From Linepithema humile (Eukaryota > Arthropoda > Insecta > Hymenoptera > Formicidae): a stretch of DNA of 64,000 nt. Every line of letters starts with the position of its first letter. Position 1 is the stretch's first letter. Both the position numbers and the translations under genes were made by a program. Positions 27,137 through 39,857 of this stretch are shown here, piece by piece. The notes beneath the pieces were generated by a model. It was given only the letters and a program-made list of their open reading frames with translations. It searched no databases and was not told the DNA's origin. Location: contig NC_090128.1 in NCBI RefSeq assembly GCF_040581485.1, positions 9,176,001 through 9,240,000 on the forward strand, read 5' to 3'.

Positions 27137-27535
27137 GCCTCTTTCCCCGACTCCTTCCTCCGCCTTTACCGTCTCTCCTGCTGTCCTCTGTCCGTTTCTT
27201 CTCCTTCGCTCGCGCTCGCCCTCGCCGCCCTTTCGCCGTTGCGTCGCGCGCGCGAACAACCGGCAGGATGCATCGCGGCTGCAGTAAGCCTCTCTGCGCT
27301 GATTCATCGTAGTACACTTAACTCTACCAACGCGTATGCGTTTGTCAGTCCTCGATAAGACAATGTTCTTTTTATTTGATGAAAAGATACACGTAATAAT
27401 CGTGAGAAATTCAATGATTCGAATTAGATTCGATAATGAATAACTTGTAACGTATTAAACATTTAATTCCATTCATATATTGTTCTTCTTTTCTTCGAGA
27501 ATGTACTTTGATGGTTACAAAAAAAAGCATTTTAA

Positions 27536-27657
27536 AAATTCTTTTTTAAATCAAGTATCCGAAAATTTAGCGGACTGTACACCGAAAGAGACTAATTAGC
27601 TTTTTAATTTAAATAGATGTGAACATTACAATTGAGCAATACATCATTTAGATAATT
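27536..27657 (+). repeat. Copy 1 of a diverged local direct duplication
   Basis: This segment aligns with 28226-28338 through shared blocks: a T-run then aaatcaag, ccgaaag, ttagc then ctttt, atgtgaaca, tgagc, and atcatt followed by gataat. The order is conserved and the identity by eye is roughly two thirds. Neither copy is coding. Confidence 0.55.
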
Positions 27658-28225
27658 TTCACATTCCTGTTCGAGTTACAATGCGCAAAAAAAGCACGTT
27701 AAAAAAATATGGGCTTCAACGGTCCCTTGAAAGTCTGCTGCTCGTGATTTTAAACTCCGAAAAGAATCGTGAGTCACAGCCTCCATTGCTAGGATATCGC
27801 AATTGCGAGAGAAAAGGTTGCGGTAGATGGATCGCGAGGAGGGAAAAGAAAGCAAGAAAAATGTCGTCCGGATAACACCGGTGTGTCACGTCCGACTTCG
27901 TGAACACCACAGTCAGCGTCGCTGTCAGTGCGTGAAAGTTCGGAACAAAGATAAATTTGTACCAGGGCTCTTCCCCTCGCGCGGTGTTACCACATCGTGC
28001 CGTTCCCTGCGCGTCTCGCGCCGCAGCGTCCACGAGGAATGTACGTATTGCGCACGATATTTGGATAGACATAAAAGTGTCCACGGGGTGTCGAGGTGAA
28101 AAGCAAAGCTTCGCTAGATTCATGCTGTTCTCTCGAGATACAACAGCTTGCCCGTTAACATTTACAAATTACGTTCTCTCCAACCAAGAAGTTTCTTACA
28201 TTGAAAAGAAAAAAAAATTTCTCCC

Positions 28226-28338
28226 GAGATTCTTTTTTTAAATCAAGCGTTCCACAAATTCACTGAGCCGAAAGATTAGCGGCTTTTCCACCTGAATAAA
28301 TGTGAACACGCTAACTGAGCGGTATCATTCGGATAATA
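28226..28338 (+). repeat. Copy 2 of a diverged local direct duplication
   Basis: Partner of 27536-27657, about 690 bases downstream in the same orientation. Weak similarity continues past both copies (tgcgc followed by a gggcttcaac/gagtcttcatc block), so the duplicated unit may have been longer. Confidence 0.55.
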
Positions 28339-28746
28339 CGCTAATTCGCACTAATGTCGTGACTTTGCGCGAACGCGCGAGTCGCCGAAGTGAGTCTTCA
28401 TCAGCGTGACAAAACGGCTGATTATCTCGCGTGCGGACCCCGGAAGCCGCGCGATACGTATGAGCGATAACAGTAATTGCTCGCGTGACCATCGCTCGGG
28501 CGTGGAATTTCTGGCATTTACCCAAGGTACTCGTCAAAAATACTCAAGCATTCGTCACGCACGCTCGCGAAGACGATCGTGTTACCGGTGTGCACAGGGA
28601 ATGTCTATATTCACCGGGCGATTTCTAACGCGTGGGGACCAGGACGCGCGGCACCATTCCCGCTATTATTCTTGTTCCTAAACGGTACTCCTTCTCTCTT
28701 CCGAAACGAAAAAGAAGCTGCGGAAAGAAGAACAGAGAAAGAGAGG

Positions 28747-28748
<2 letters not shown>

Positions 28749-28809
<61 letters not shown>
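28749..28809 (+). repeat. (GA)n microsatellite, 61 bases
   Basis: Uninterrupted GA dinucleotides. The Glu/Arg and Leu/Ser frames through it are artefacts. Confidence 0.95.
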
Positions 28810-28813
<4 letters not shown>

Positions 28814-30437
28814 GCGCGGTTAAAAAGGCACTCGCGGAGCATTGTCAGTGACAAAACAAGAGAGGCCCCGGGATCACTGACGCCACTATCATAACGTATG
28901 AGCAACATATCGCATGACAAGAGGAGCCCCGGGAACACAGAGTCCCGCTGCTGACCCCTCTGACCCCCGTTGCTTTTTGTGCCGGTGTGCCCGGAGTCGA
29001 GAGTCGGACGCGGACCTTTAGGCGGTTCCAAAACTGCAAAACATGCCGACACGGTGAAGCGCGCCCGTAGGGCCTGCTCTCACGAAACTCACTGCCACGC
29101 TGAATTTCAGACTAATGCGAAACGCGATATTCGTCGTGCCGACGAGACACGGACGCCGTTTTCCCCTCTCGCGCTCCTCTGGGAACATTCGAGAATACGG
29201 CTGTGAGAAACGTCTTGAAAAATGTAACGTTTTATTTAATTGCATTATATTACGATTTTGTATGAAACCGGAAATTTGATATTAAAATATATATATATTG
29301 ATAATAGATTAATTCTAAATTAAATACTCGTCTTAAATGTGTAATTGTGAGAGTTGAAAAATCGTGGTCCTTGAAAAATCGTCTTGCAGATTGTCGCACT
29401 GTACTCTATAATGTATATATTCTAATCTAACATCCAGCCGCGCGGTTGATTGTAAATTTCGATCGAGGATCGATTTACAAGTTTACGCATCGACACGTAC
29501 GCGTACCACTGAGCCGGCATTTACCAGCAATAAGTAATGATAATTACAAGCTAATGGAGACGATGCTCGCGCGTCCGGTACGCGCCGCGGTGGCGCGGCG
29601 GCGTTTCGCATTCAGTATTTAAATTAACCGATCGATCGACCGTGTTCACCTCGCACATTATGCAAATGCCGCGAAAACACGTAAAAGTTTTTTGCAAAAC
29701 CAATTACGCCGACGTGACACCACCGCGCCCGCCAGAAGTTAATTGCGAATTTTTGCACCGTACAGTCATTACGGCTCACGTTCACCTCGCTGCCCTCGCC
29801 TCCCTCACCATTCCTCCTACGATTCTCGCGAGGGAGAAAGGGAGAAAGAGGAGCGAGAGAGAAAAGGAGGCAGGCGAGGAAGGAAAAGTGGGGGAGAACC
29901 TTTCGCAATTCTGGACAGCCAGGAAATACCGGGGCACGAGCCATCACTCTTGAAGAATAAACTCGGACCGCGGCGACTGTTTAAAGTAATGAAATCTGGA
30001 TAAGAGTAACGAAATACTTATAAAGCGTTAAGTGCACGTTGTTAATGCGAGACACTCTCCCGCAACGGTAGCAACAAGACATCCGACGTTGACGCTTTAC
30101 TCTCCTCCTGCGCGTTAAACATCCGACCAAAGTAATAAAGATATGTTTCGCCGTGCGGTACAAGCTCCGGCTCTCGCTGGAACGTCTTTCAATCACCGAG
30201 CGCTCGAAAATATCTCGGGTACCTTCACGCTACTTTCCTGTTACGATGCATAAACGCACGAATATGTGAAAGGAACACGAAAAGAACACACTTTGCGAGA
30301 TGTAATCGACGTAATTACAAGAGATATAATGACGAAACATAAGTTTAAAATCGTTTTGCGTTTGTAAAAAAACATTCTGACGTTTTACTTTAACGACGTT
30401 CTGTGGAAATCCTTCTAAATTATACAGGACGTTTATT

Positions 30438-30458
30438 AAAAAAAAAAAAAAAAAAAAA
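30438..30458 (+). repeat. Poly(A) run, 21 bases
   Basis: Homopolymer with no recognisable retroelement beside it. Confidence 0.9.
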
Positions 30459-30827
30459 TCTGAAACGCAGCTGTCCTTCTAGTTACATCAAATTTCTTAT
30501 ACAGCCGAAAATCAACGTCAAGCGTGGATCAGCTTCGCTCTCTCTTTCAAGAGAGAGAGTTCATTCATGGCGATCGTTTGTCACGCCGGTTCACCTATTT
30601 AAACGTCACGATCAGTCGACAAGTGTCGACAGAATGGCTACGTTAGCCTTGATACATTTCGCCTACACGCGTTCGGAGAACGGCTTTTCCATCTTCCGCG
30701 TGTCGTACACCACCTACGTGGCCTTTAGCTACTCAAGGACAACGTTCCGGCACCATCATTATCGCGACTTAAACAACGCGTAGACACAGCAGCAGGCACC
30801 TCGGCGATGACGAGCCGTAAAGCTCAC

Positions 30828-30944
30828 CTGAGGTAAACATCCTCCTCCGCTCGTTCCCGTTTCTTCGCGCGACACGAAAACAAGTCGAGGAATAAAATAT
30901 TTCCCCGAGAGGAGCAGCGGCTAACCGCGACACGTAACGCCCCC
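30828..30944 (-). CDS. Candidate downstream exon, phase-compatible with exon C (uncertain)
   Basis: The acceptor gaaattacag and the donor CTCAG followed by GTGAGC bound a 117-base segment. It is open in the frame that accepts two bases first and leaves one, the phase required after exon C, and the joined codon would be TGG. The peptide includes GRYVSRLAAAPLGEIF. A second frame is also open (ending KKRERAEEDVYL), which weakens the case. No family resemblance was recognised. Confidence 0.18.
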
Positions 30945-31679
30945 CTGTAATTTCGTAAGGACTCGTCGTCTCCGTCTCTTGCGCGCGCGAAGAGGTATTT
31001 GGAGATTGTGCAATCCGAATGCTTAATTGGATTATTGCGCAACGATTAGACGATATAAAAAGTAGGCGGTAATTAATTCAACTTCCTCTGTGGTGATAGG
31101 TAGCGCTGATCACAGACTATTGCTAGATATTACAATAACATAAATTATAATCTTTGTCTCAAACTGCGTTTCTTGAAGCACAGTTCCAATTTCTCCATAT
31201 CACGAGTATTTGCGATAAATATTTTTGTCAACAAATGATATTCATCTAATTTAGGCAAAAATTATATGCCTTGTATTTTGTAAAACATTATTAAGATTAA
31301 TTTGGGAAAACATATACAATTACGTTAGATTTGCGATATATTTCTTATGCATTTTTCACATCGATGCTTTTTCGTTTCTAATCAGACTTTCAGTAAACGC
31401 ACTCCGTTTGATGCGCACGACGACGTCACAACCCTGACACAGGACTGCGCATGTGGGTAGCGCTGCAAAACGCGTAGGCCAAAACAATTCTCCGGTTAAT
31501 TAAGATAATCGCTTATTTATGACGCCATACTGCACGTCGCGGCTTATCTGTCGCCGCACGGTGAAATTCGTTTTCGCGCGCGGAGAAAAGACGCGCGCGG
31601 TTTAATGGTCGAATTTCAATGCGAATGAGGTTACGCTTATGTACTATGTAGGTATCCTTATCAATGAGCGCACGCGAGT

Positions 31680-31704
31680 CGTGATTTAAATTCACGACTC
31701 TCCG
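31680..31704. repeat. Inverted repeat, 9-bp arms around tttaaat
   Basis: gagtcgtga and tcacgactc flank a seven-base AT spacer (position accurate to a few bases). Short, and possibly chance. Confidence 0.3.
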
Positions 31705-32500
31705 TTACGAAGAAAAAGAAAAGAACCAATGGCTCCGTGGGCAGAGCGCAATGTGGATTACGCAAGAGATAAATCAATGATCCAGACACACGTATAATTT
31801 TAATGCAATCTTTGTCCGCGTGACACGGCGCATAATTTTATCGCGGCGATTATAATGAAATGCAATGACGTCTGGTACAACTTGTGCCTGCCGAATGTAA
31901 AATTTTTGGGGTAAACAATATCTTTTCAACGTTAATTGGAGTCTCGTGAGTAAACATGTAATTATAAAATATTTCAGATTCCATTAATATACAAAAGTAT
32001 TTAATATCGCACTAGAAAGTTACAAAATTAATTATAGATTTGTGAATAAATTCCTATTAATTAAATATTAAATACAGTAGATGTAGATTCTAAGACATTC
32101 TATATACATGCTTTAAAAATTTTTTTTAAAATCACAACAGTCATGCTATGCTTTCGTACAATTCACTGCAAAATTATTTCATCGCGCATTATAATCTTGT
32201 CAAGTATATTGCAGGTAGACGGTGGCAGGTCATAGAGCGCGATAAACACGTCGCGAGATATTACTGTGAAAATTGCTGGAATAAAGGCGATGAAAGGCAA
32301 AGTGAGGCGCGGTCCTTCAACATGGCTCGCACCACGCGAGGGCATGCCGGGTGGTCGCTCGGTCGCTCATTGTGGGTCAGTGGGTCTAATTAGGTAATTA
32401 GCAATTTGTATCTCGCCTCAATCAAAGCCCTTTCCTTGCGTAACCGTCGGTACGTTACATTTAAGACTGCCAGGAAACTCTCGCAGATGCTGGGAACGTC

Positions 32501-32520
32501 TCTCTCTCTCTCTCTCTCTC
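32501..32520 (+). repeat. (CT)10 microsatellite
   Basis: Ten perfect CT units. Confidence 0.9.
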
Positions 32521-33012
32521 TCTTTTGCATACGCTCGCCTTAATTCAATCGCAGAACTGGCAAAAAAAAGTTTCATGAAAAAACGACGAAAAAGAACAGA
32601 ATTGTCGTGTGTCGTTTTTCGCCTGATGCTTCCTCCGGTCCTCGCGCAGCCACGAGTAATTACTCGCACAGGTCGGTAATTATTTTCTTCGCCGTCTTTT
32701 TTTCGCCGCGTGTATCGGAGGGATCGCATCGATCGAGATCGTGTGTGGTGCGGTCCCGGCGACGACTGTGGAACTCGAAGACGACGAAATATCGCGCGGG
32801 AGGGTCGCGACTCGCGACGATTATTAATCGCGACATTCAAGAAAAGTGTCCGCAGGTGCGTCGCCCGCTCCGCATGCGTGCGCATACATGCGCGCGAGCG
32901 GCAAATTGGGCGTCAGCGGCTTTATGCCAGGATGCGTAATTTACGCATCGTTCGCCGCCTTTTCGCCGCGAGGTAATGAAATGGTAATAAGCATGTTGCG
33001 ATTCGGGGACGA

Positions 33013-33082
33013 GCCGCCGCCGCCGCCGCCACCGCCGCCGCTGCTGCCGTCACCGCCGCCGCCATCGCCGTCATTACGCCGC
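33013..33082 (+). repeat. Imperfect (CCG)n trinucleotide repeat
   Basis: A GCC/CCG-rich tract of about 70 bases. The plus frame reads polyproline and the minus frame polyalanine. Neither is flanked by convincing coding sequence, though part of a homopolymeric coding tract cannot be excluded. Confidence 0.8.
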
Positions 33083-35683
33083 TAATGTGGGAAATTGTGC
33101 GCGCGGCCGTGGCCGGCAGAAAGAAATTACCGCCGCCGTGGTTGCATCGGCGTGACGGGTTTAAAGCGTTTAAAAGCGACATGAATTCTAAGTAGCTGGG
33201 CGAAAGCGCCTCTCTCAAATTTCCGCGCGATGATGCCTCCAGGAAGCACGAGAACTGAATTGGTCATTGAACAAAAAATAAAGTAAATTATATCTAAATT
33301 ACGCAAATAATATTTGACAAATAAAAGATAGACAACGTCGCGCATTATGTATTGCGTCGTAATTATGAAATATATGATATCAGTTTGTGTTAGCTTCTTG
33401 AGATTTTTGTACAAGAGAGACATTTTTTTGATACGCGGTGTTCATAATTCAAATCCCGATGAAAAAGATAATCTTTTCTAGCCGCCGGATTTCTTCAGAT
33501 ATTCAGAGTGTTACGATATCTCGCGCGGATAGAAAAGAGAGACGACGAACGGATGAAGAGGAAGGCCACTGTGCCGCGCGAGGACGAGCCGGGATCGGGC
33601 CAGGTGGCCGACCGATTTGCCGCGACCACAATAGCGCGTGGGCCGTAGAATTGTCCTGCGAGCGCGCACACGCGAAGCGGCTCCATCGTTCCGGTGACGA
33701 AACGAGGCGTGCCGTGAGACTCGCGCGCCGCGTTTCATCGGCTCGTCGGGTCTTCCTGGTCAAAGAATTGTCATCCTATTCTTCCAGTAGAAAAAAATAT
33801 GTTCAATGCACACAAATTTATTTCGCAAAGCTCAATATATATATATAAGATGCCTCCAATTATTTAATAATTAATCAGAATATTTTTTAATTGAAAAAGT
33901 TGATTTTTAATTACGTTCATTTATTTATATAATATATTATTATCTACTTTCACTTGAATTTTAACTGTGAAGCGAAGCAATTGGGAAAAAATGTCAACGT
34001 TAATCAATGTAATTGTTAACATTAATTACGGTAAAATTTTACAGACTATTATTGACATTTCCCATTGTTGGAGAAATAATTTCTTTATTATTGACATAGT
34101 GATGCCATATTTAATGTGTAAGATAATTGGATAGACGAGACGCAGATGAAGCACGACGGGTGTGTCTGTATTAATCGGCGTGTCGGCGAACAATCGAATT
34201 AGGCGTCTCCAGGCACGATCGCTCGCGGAAGGAAGAGAGGATGTCCCGTTTAATTCGCTACGCGTGGGCTCTGTCAGCGAGAATCGATTCCGAGCGGCGG
34301 TGGCAACGGTCAACGTTAACACTCGGTCACCAGAGTTCTTTGGCTCAGGAGATCTTTCGTCCTTTTCCTCCCTTTCCTCCTCGTAATCACGCTCTTGCTC
34401 GCGACGCGGCCGTTCGATCGGCCAGCCTTGAATACTAACGATCGTCACTTCCTTCCTCTCGTCAATGCTTTCCGCCGCCGTTGGCTACTGAATTTTAATT
34501 CGCCGTACCGTTCCGATGCACGCATTCTTCCGTTGCTTTACGTCTTAAACGTATGTGATTCGATTGCATTTCGTCCGGTATCTCGCGTGTTATAATTTCA
34601 AAAATTAATATCGGCAGGAAACCGACAATGCGCGTCTACGAACAAAATTCAAGTTTTTAATTTATTTTATAAAAAAAAAATACATTAATTAACATTAATA
34701 TTGGCTGAAAACCTTAAGTTTGTATTTTATTTTTAAAATTTTTATACCCATTCATACATTCATAAATAAAATATTATTCTTCGTGTGCAATAAACATATA
34801 TGACGATCGTTCTACATGGTGAAACTTGGCTTGCGTTTTCGTTGTAAATATGCCGTTACATTATATTTTTATATCCATTAAAAAGACATAAAATCACGGC
34901 GTGTGCTTCGGAGGGGAAGTAATCGTTTCGATCATTCAAAGGCACGTGGCCAAGCAGCGCGGTGTTATAAAACAGCGTGTTACTTGCGTAGGTCGTGCGG
35001 CGCAACCATCGAGCGTGTGCCCCTTTTTTTTTCTCGCGCACGCACGCGCGCCGATTTTTACGCCGTGCAGAGCGGCATACTCGCCGATTTCAATGCGATA
35101 CTTTCTGGCCACGAACGGCTCTGATTCGACATATCGCGATCCGGTTCGCCCACGAGAACCCGGGGCACTGCGGTGCGTGTATGAATATGCAACGATAAAG
35201 CGCGATTTATTTATAAGTATGACGCCGGAGATCGATCCTTCGCGCGCGCTTACAGTCGAAATGCGAGATCTCGTCGTATTGGGAAAGGTCTGTACCTGAC
35301 AAAAATCAAACATCTAAAATTTTGCCTTTGTGTTTCTTTTTTTATTATAAAATAACTAAAATATAGCCTCGAAATATTTAATATAAAATAATTATATATT
35401 TTAATAAAAAATAAAAAACCACTTTATTTTTTCTTTAGGAAAATCTCCTAAATATTAATCGTGACACAAATTAGAAGAAAAGGTGTATGAGACAATTAAG
35501 GGTAAAATTGTTATTAAAATTCTTAAATAAAAAGTGATAATTAGTAAAATATTTAAAAAATATATCTTATGTTTTTTCCTTCGTGACAAGAATTCGCAGA
35601 TAAAACGATTCACGGAGGGTTGCAGGCGCAAAGTGGGTTAACTTCGGCAATGCGCCTGTTTTCAGGATCGGTTCTCGGCAAAA

Positions 35684-35705
35684 CCGTAAAAGCCCGCTTT
35701 TACGG
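35684..35705. repeat. 22-base near-palindrome flanked by direct repeats
   Basis: ccgtaaaagc and gcttttacgg are separated by two bases. The eight-base word cggcaaaa sits immediately on the left (35676-35683), and again two bases to the right of the palindrome. It could be a dimeric protein-binding site. There is no sign of a transposon around it. Confidence 0.45.
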
Positions 35706-38700
35706 CCCGGCAAAAGTCGAAAGTTATGATCTTGCTTTTCATTTAATTAATCTCACAATCGTCGTCGTCGTACGCGAGCGCCCTCGAAAATTAGGCGACT
35801 GCGTGCCTTTATGTGCAGCGGCGCGAAGAAAAACGCGGTTTTCGCAGTCGCGTAATTGGCCATCATGCCGGTGGACTTTTCGAACACCAACGAACGATCA
35901 TATAATTAAATCCGGTAAAGGCACGTCGCGCACTCGCAAATCAAGTTGACTCGCCGATAATACACGCTTTTGGACGTTTAGAGGAAAAAACACGAACGAC
36001 AAATACGTGCTGACCGAATTGGTTTTTCTTGATCTTAAAGCACTTTCCGGAATCAAGGATATGTGCGAGATATATGTGACGACAATGCCACAAATCTATC
36101 TTGTTAAATTTATACAAAGAAATCCCGCTGACATGCCCGGTCGTGCTCGAGTATTATAGTCTACATTTTGAGCGTATATTTAAGTCCAATCGCTCTGTTT
36201 AATTCTCATCTAATATTCATTCGAGAAAAGATATCGCAAATCGGAGTAACAAATTTATATTTAAATATCTGTTAGAGGTATAAAATTATCTCTACAGCTG
36301 TTGCCGTAAATCGTCGTGTTACACGAGGTCTTATCTTAACAACGTATTTTTTCTTCTCTATACTAACTAGCACCCGCCTCGATCGTATAATACGCCGCCT
36401 TAATAAATGCAACGGTACGAAGGTCGCGGTAGCGGTACGAAAGGTAAGAAGCGAGACCGAATACGAGTGAAACTTTCCTAAGACGGTCACTCGAAATATA
36501 TTTGTCGTTCGTATCGCGCACAGATATTCCGATAAGCGTAACGATCGGCGCGAGCTTCCGTCATCGCGATGCGAGTTTACGGGAAGAGGAAGCTGGAGCC
36601 ACCTCCTAATTACGAAATTCCCGATCTCTGGTATACTTTGTCGCGGACGCCAATTAGTGCTCAGCATGAAATTCGTTTCCACGCGATTCGTTTCACGGTG
36701 AAAATATCCCGCGCATTCACTTTCCACATCGTTATTTAGTAGTAGATTTAAGAAGTTTTGAAAGAGGCCCTTAAGTGAAACGATATTATAAAGATTTAAT
36801 AATCTTGGAATTTTGAATACATAATAATTTATTTATAATTATTCATCAAATAAAATAAATTATGTTTTGCCAAATAACGGGTCATATAATTAAAAGTAAG
36901 AAACCAAGTGATTATAGATCTAATGAAGACTTTTAGCAAACTCTAACTGATCGCTTATTTGCAAATTCAGCGCTGTTGTTGTTCACTAAAAAAACGCGAA
37001 ATTTTTGTAATGACCATACGGGCTTGTCGCGTAGGACGTCTCATTAATGACGATGTCTCATTAAGCGCAGCGCTACTCGAGGTTATTGGTTTTATAGGAT
37101 AGAAAGGAGAGGCCCCTTCGAGCACACGGCGCATAATTCTGACATAATTTTCCATTACGAAACGAGCGTGCAAGTTTGCGCGCCAGTATAACGAATGTAT
37201 TAGGACGAGATACGCCGACGATAATTAGCTCGGTGTAATCGGCGACCGTACTTTCGTATCTCAACTGCGCGATATACTCGCGAATGTGCACTAAGAAATT
37301 CATTACATCACTTTATAGCATCATAAGATAGAGACGCAATCGGAAAATCGGACGTATCTTTGATAGTTTGTAAAAATCAGTGGAAAAAATCGTGTCGAGT
37401 CAGACAGGGTACAAAAATTCGAGAAATTTTCAAATTCTGTCTATGATTATTAATTATATATCTTGTATCTTTTTAGAAAACTTCGCATTTGTCAAAGGAG
37501 TAGAAAAATAATGACAGGAAAACAAAGAGAGAAGCAAGAAAGAAATCAGAAAGATTGCGAAGGATATTTACTGAAGCCTCAAATCGGCCCGCACCCTTCT
37601 GCTGCGAGAATTTACGATTGTCCACGCGAAAGCGTAGGTAATCGGCGATGATATCACCGTTATAAATAGGCACGCCTCCTGCCTCTCGTGTGCACATATA
37701 TACACGGCCCTCACACGCGAATCTGCACCTACCTGTCTGCACGAATGCCCGCACTGTCTCTTTCCCGTAGACCGCCGCACACATACGCATTTAAATACAT
37801 GCACAGGTGATCGAGCAAGGTATCTGTCGAAATTTACCCGCCAATGTTCCAAAAGACTCGATAATAACGTTGGAACATTCTAAAGGAATTTATCGCCTGT
37901 CTATCAGATTTATGAAAATTGTTTCGTAATTTTTTTGAACAAAACAAGAGCGACTCGTTATTAATCTATTAATCCATTAAAGTGCTTGGCATTCAAGTTT
38001 TTTGTGGACATCCTAATTTTTCACCTATTCTTTAACGGCTTTGAGATGCCTTTTGAAATTTTAATGAGAAAGATATAAGATGTCATTATTGATTTCCACG
38101 GCCGTCCATAAAAAGGTATTGTCGACGGTGTGCGCTCTCGTTGCGCGTCCTTCGCACGGGCTGTGAAGGGAGAGCGCTTCGAGAGCATCCAATGGCAAGA
38201 AGTAATTACAGAAAAAGGCGACCAATGAACGTGACAAAGTAACGTTCTGAAGAGTATGCGCACGCACGATAGCACCATGGTTTTAATGAGGACTTGACCA
38301 CGGCGAATCGATGTATATATATACCGCGGAATTTCGTCAACGAAAAAAGCTTGGCACGCGTTCAATTCACCGCGAAAGAAACAGCCGCAAAGTTTTGAAA
38401 GCGGCATCGATACTTACACGCTTGTCTGCGGACGAAATTATTGAAATCATTTTCTTTTATTCGGCACACACTAAGAATCTCTCGGACTCAATCTTATTTT
38501 ACACACAGACTGATAGTATTTAAAAACTGAAGAAGATTCAAGATTTGTAAAACTTTGCAAGACACAATCTTGAGACGGAAATAAATTAATTAAATGCTGC
38601 ATTTGTTGTTTGTAATAATAAAAGTGAGAAATTTTCAATTATCGTATGTTTGCCGTTATAAAACTGATAAGAAGTAATACTGAACGCTACGGCAATGCTA

Positions 38701-39663
38701 GTGTCATCGATATCACTATTTTATCCGTGGGAAGTCGCGTCCTGAATACAAAACGGAGATCTAACTTGAGGAACGATCGGCTGATGCCGGCAGTTATAGC
38801 GGAAATGAGTGAATGGGCTGGAGAGAGCTGCATTTTGCGCGGTGATAAAAGCTCCGTGCCGCGGCGCGCACTTTTTTATTGGATAAAAAATCGCCGGAAT
38901 CCAAATCGATAATCGAGCGGTGCTCGCGGATCGGCGCCGAATAACGAGCGGATGATTACAGTCGCCGTGGGGCGTAATGGCGAGCTGCCCGCGATTGTTA
39001 AAGGCAGCCCTTCTCAGCACTTTCTTCGATTACAGGCGCCTTCTAGAGGATGCTCGTTTCGCACCATGTAGCATTACGGGATATGTAACTGCAACGACGC
39101 ATGCTGTGAGGTGCATACAACATGCTAGCGCATAAGCAGCTCGGACTGCATTGCATAATAATAATAAATTCCCCCCGCACATAATTAATCGATCGGAAGC
39201 GATCGCCGCGCGAAGAAACCGTTAGATCTTTATGCATCGTTTACCCCGGATGTCGGGAGATGACGTTTCCGTTTCTATGACAGAGTAAATAAACGCGCTG
39301 CGAAAAATGGAGACAGAGTGATGTGAACTAAACGAAGCCGAGCATTGACGGGTGAATTTTAATCCTAACAAGATATTTCAAAAATATCTTGTGCAAAATA
39401 TTAATAGAAATTAAAAGTTTTGTCAAACGTTGAAACTGAATTATAAAAGTAAGAATTTGATAAAAACTAGATATATTCAGAGGAAAAATTGTTAAAAAAT
39501 ATTTAAACGCGCGTTACCAAAAAATTACATTAAGATTCGGCCAACACAAGTAACGACTTCATTTTTGACTCTCAATAGAGTTTGTAAGTTCACGATTACT
39601 CTTTTTTTACGCTAAAATTAAATCTCGACATAAATTTGACATGAATAAGAGATGTGTACTCAC

Positions 39664-39857
39664 ATTCCTTGTTGCGGTCCATGGCGTGCTGGAGAGGCGA
39701 ATCGTCGACCTCCGCCTTCGGCGGCGATTGATTGCCCTCGGCCATCTCCGATCCCGATCCTGGGACAACACCCGCGGTCTTCCTTCCTGTCGCGTTCGCC
39801 GCTGCTTTATCCTGCTGCGGCGAGAGCTTCGTCCCTTTCTTACCGCTTCCAGCGTCC
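39664..39857 (-). CDS. Internal coding exon C: polar Gly/Lys/Pro-rich segment
   Basis: This 194-base exon has one base completing the split arginine codon, 64 codons, and one trailing T. The acceptor is cctgcag before GGACGCTGG. The donor is GGAAT followed by GTGAGT, a strong match to consensus. The peptide begins DAGSGKKGTKLSPQQ, contains a Gly/Ser stretch PGSGSEMAEG, and ends DDSPLQHAMDRNKE. It is low in hydrophobics apart from the last 15 residues, so it probably continues the disordered linker of exon B and approaches a structured part at its end. The next exon must supply two bases to finish a codon starting with T, and it was not located with certainty. The family is not recognised. Confidence 0.8.

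Larger units (their letters stand above)
18671..27535. other. Noncoding stretch with CpG-rich blocks
   Basis: CpG-rich blocks at about 20500-21150, 21750-22880 and 26640-27350 alternate with AT-rich DNA (22900-23850). A strong plus-strand donor-like site AAAG followed by GTAAGT lies at 25778, with a possible pyrimidine tract about 160 bases upstream. The intervening frame matches nothing known. Confidence 0.45.
28339..39663. other. Mostly noncoding stretch downstream of exon C
   Basis: Presumed intron or flank of the minus-strand gene. CpG-rich at 28340-29200, 32600-33230 and 34900-35300; AT-rich at 31100-31400, 33800-34150, 35330-35580 and 36750-36960. The only exon candidate worth listing is 30828-30944. 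Confidence 0.5.

Noticed and set aside
28579..29052. Frames on both strands through the (GA)n repeat
   Set aside because: Microsatellite artefacts.
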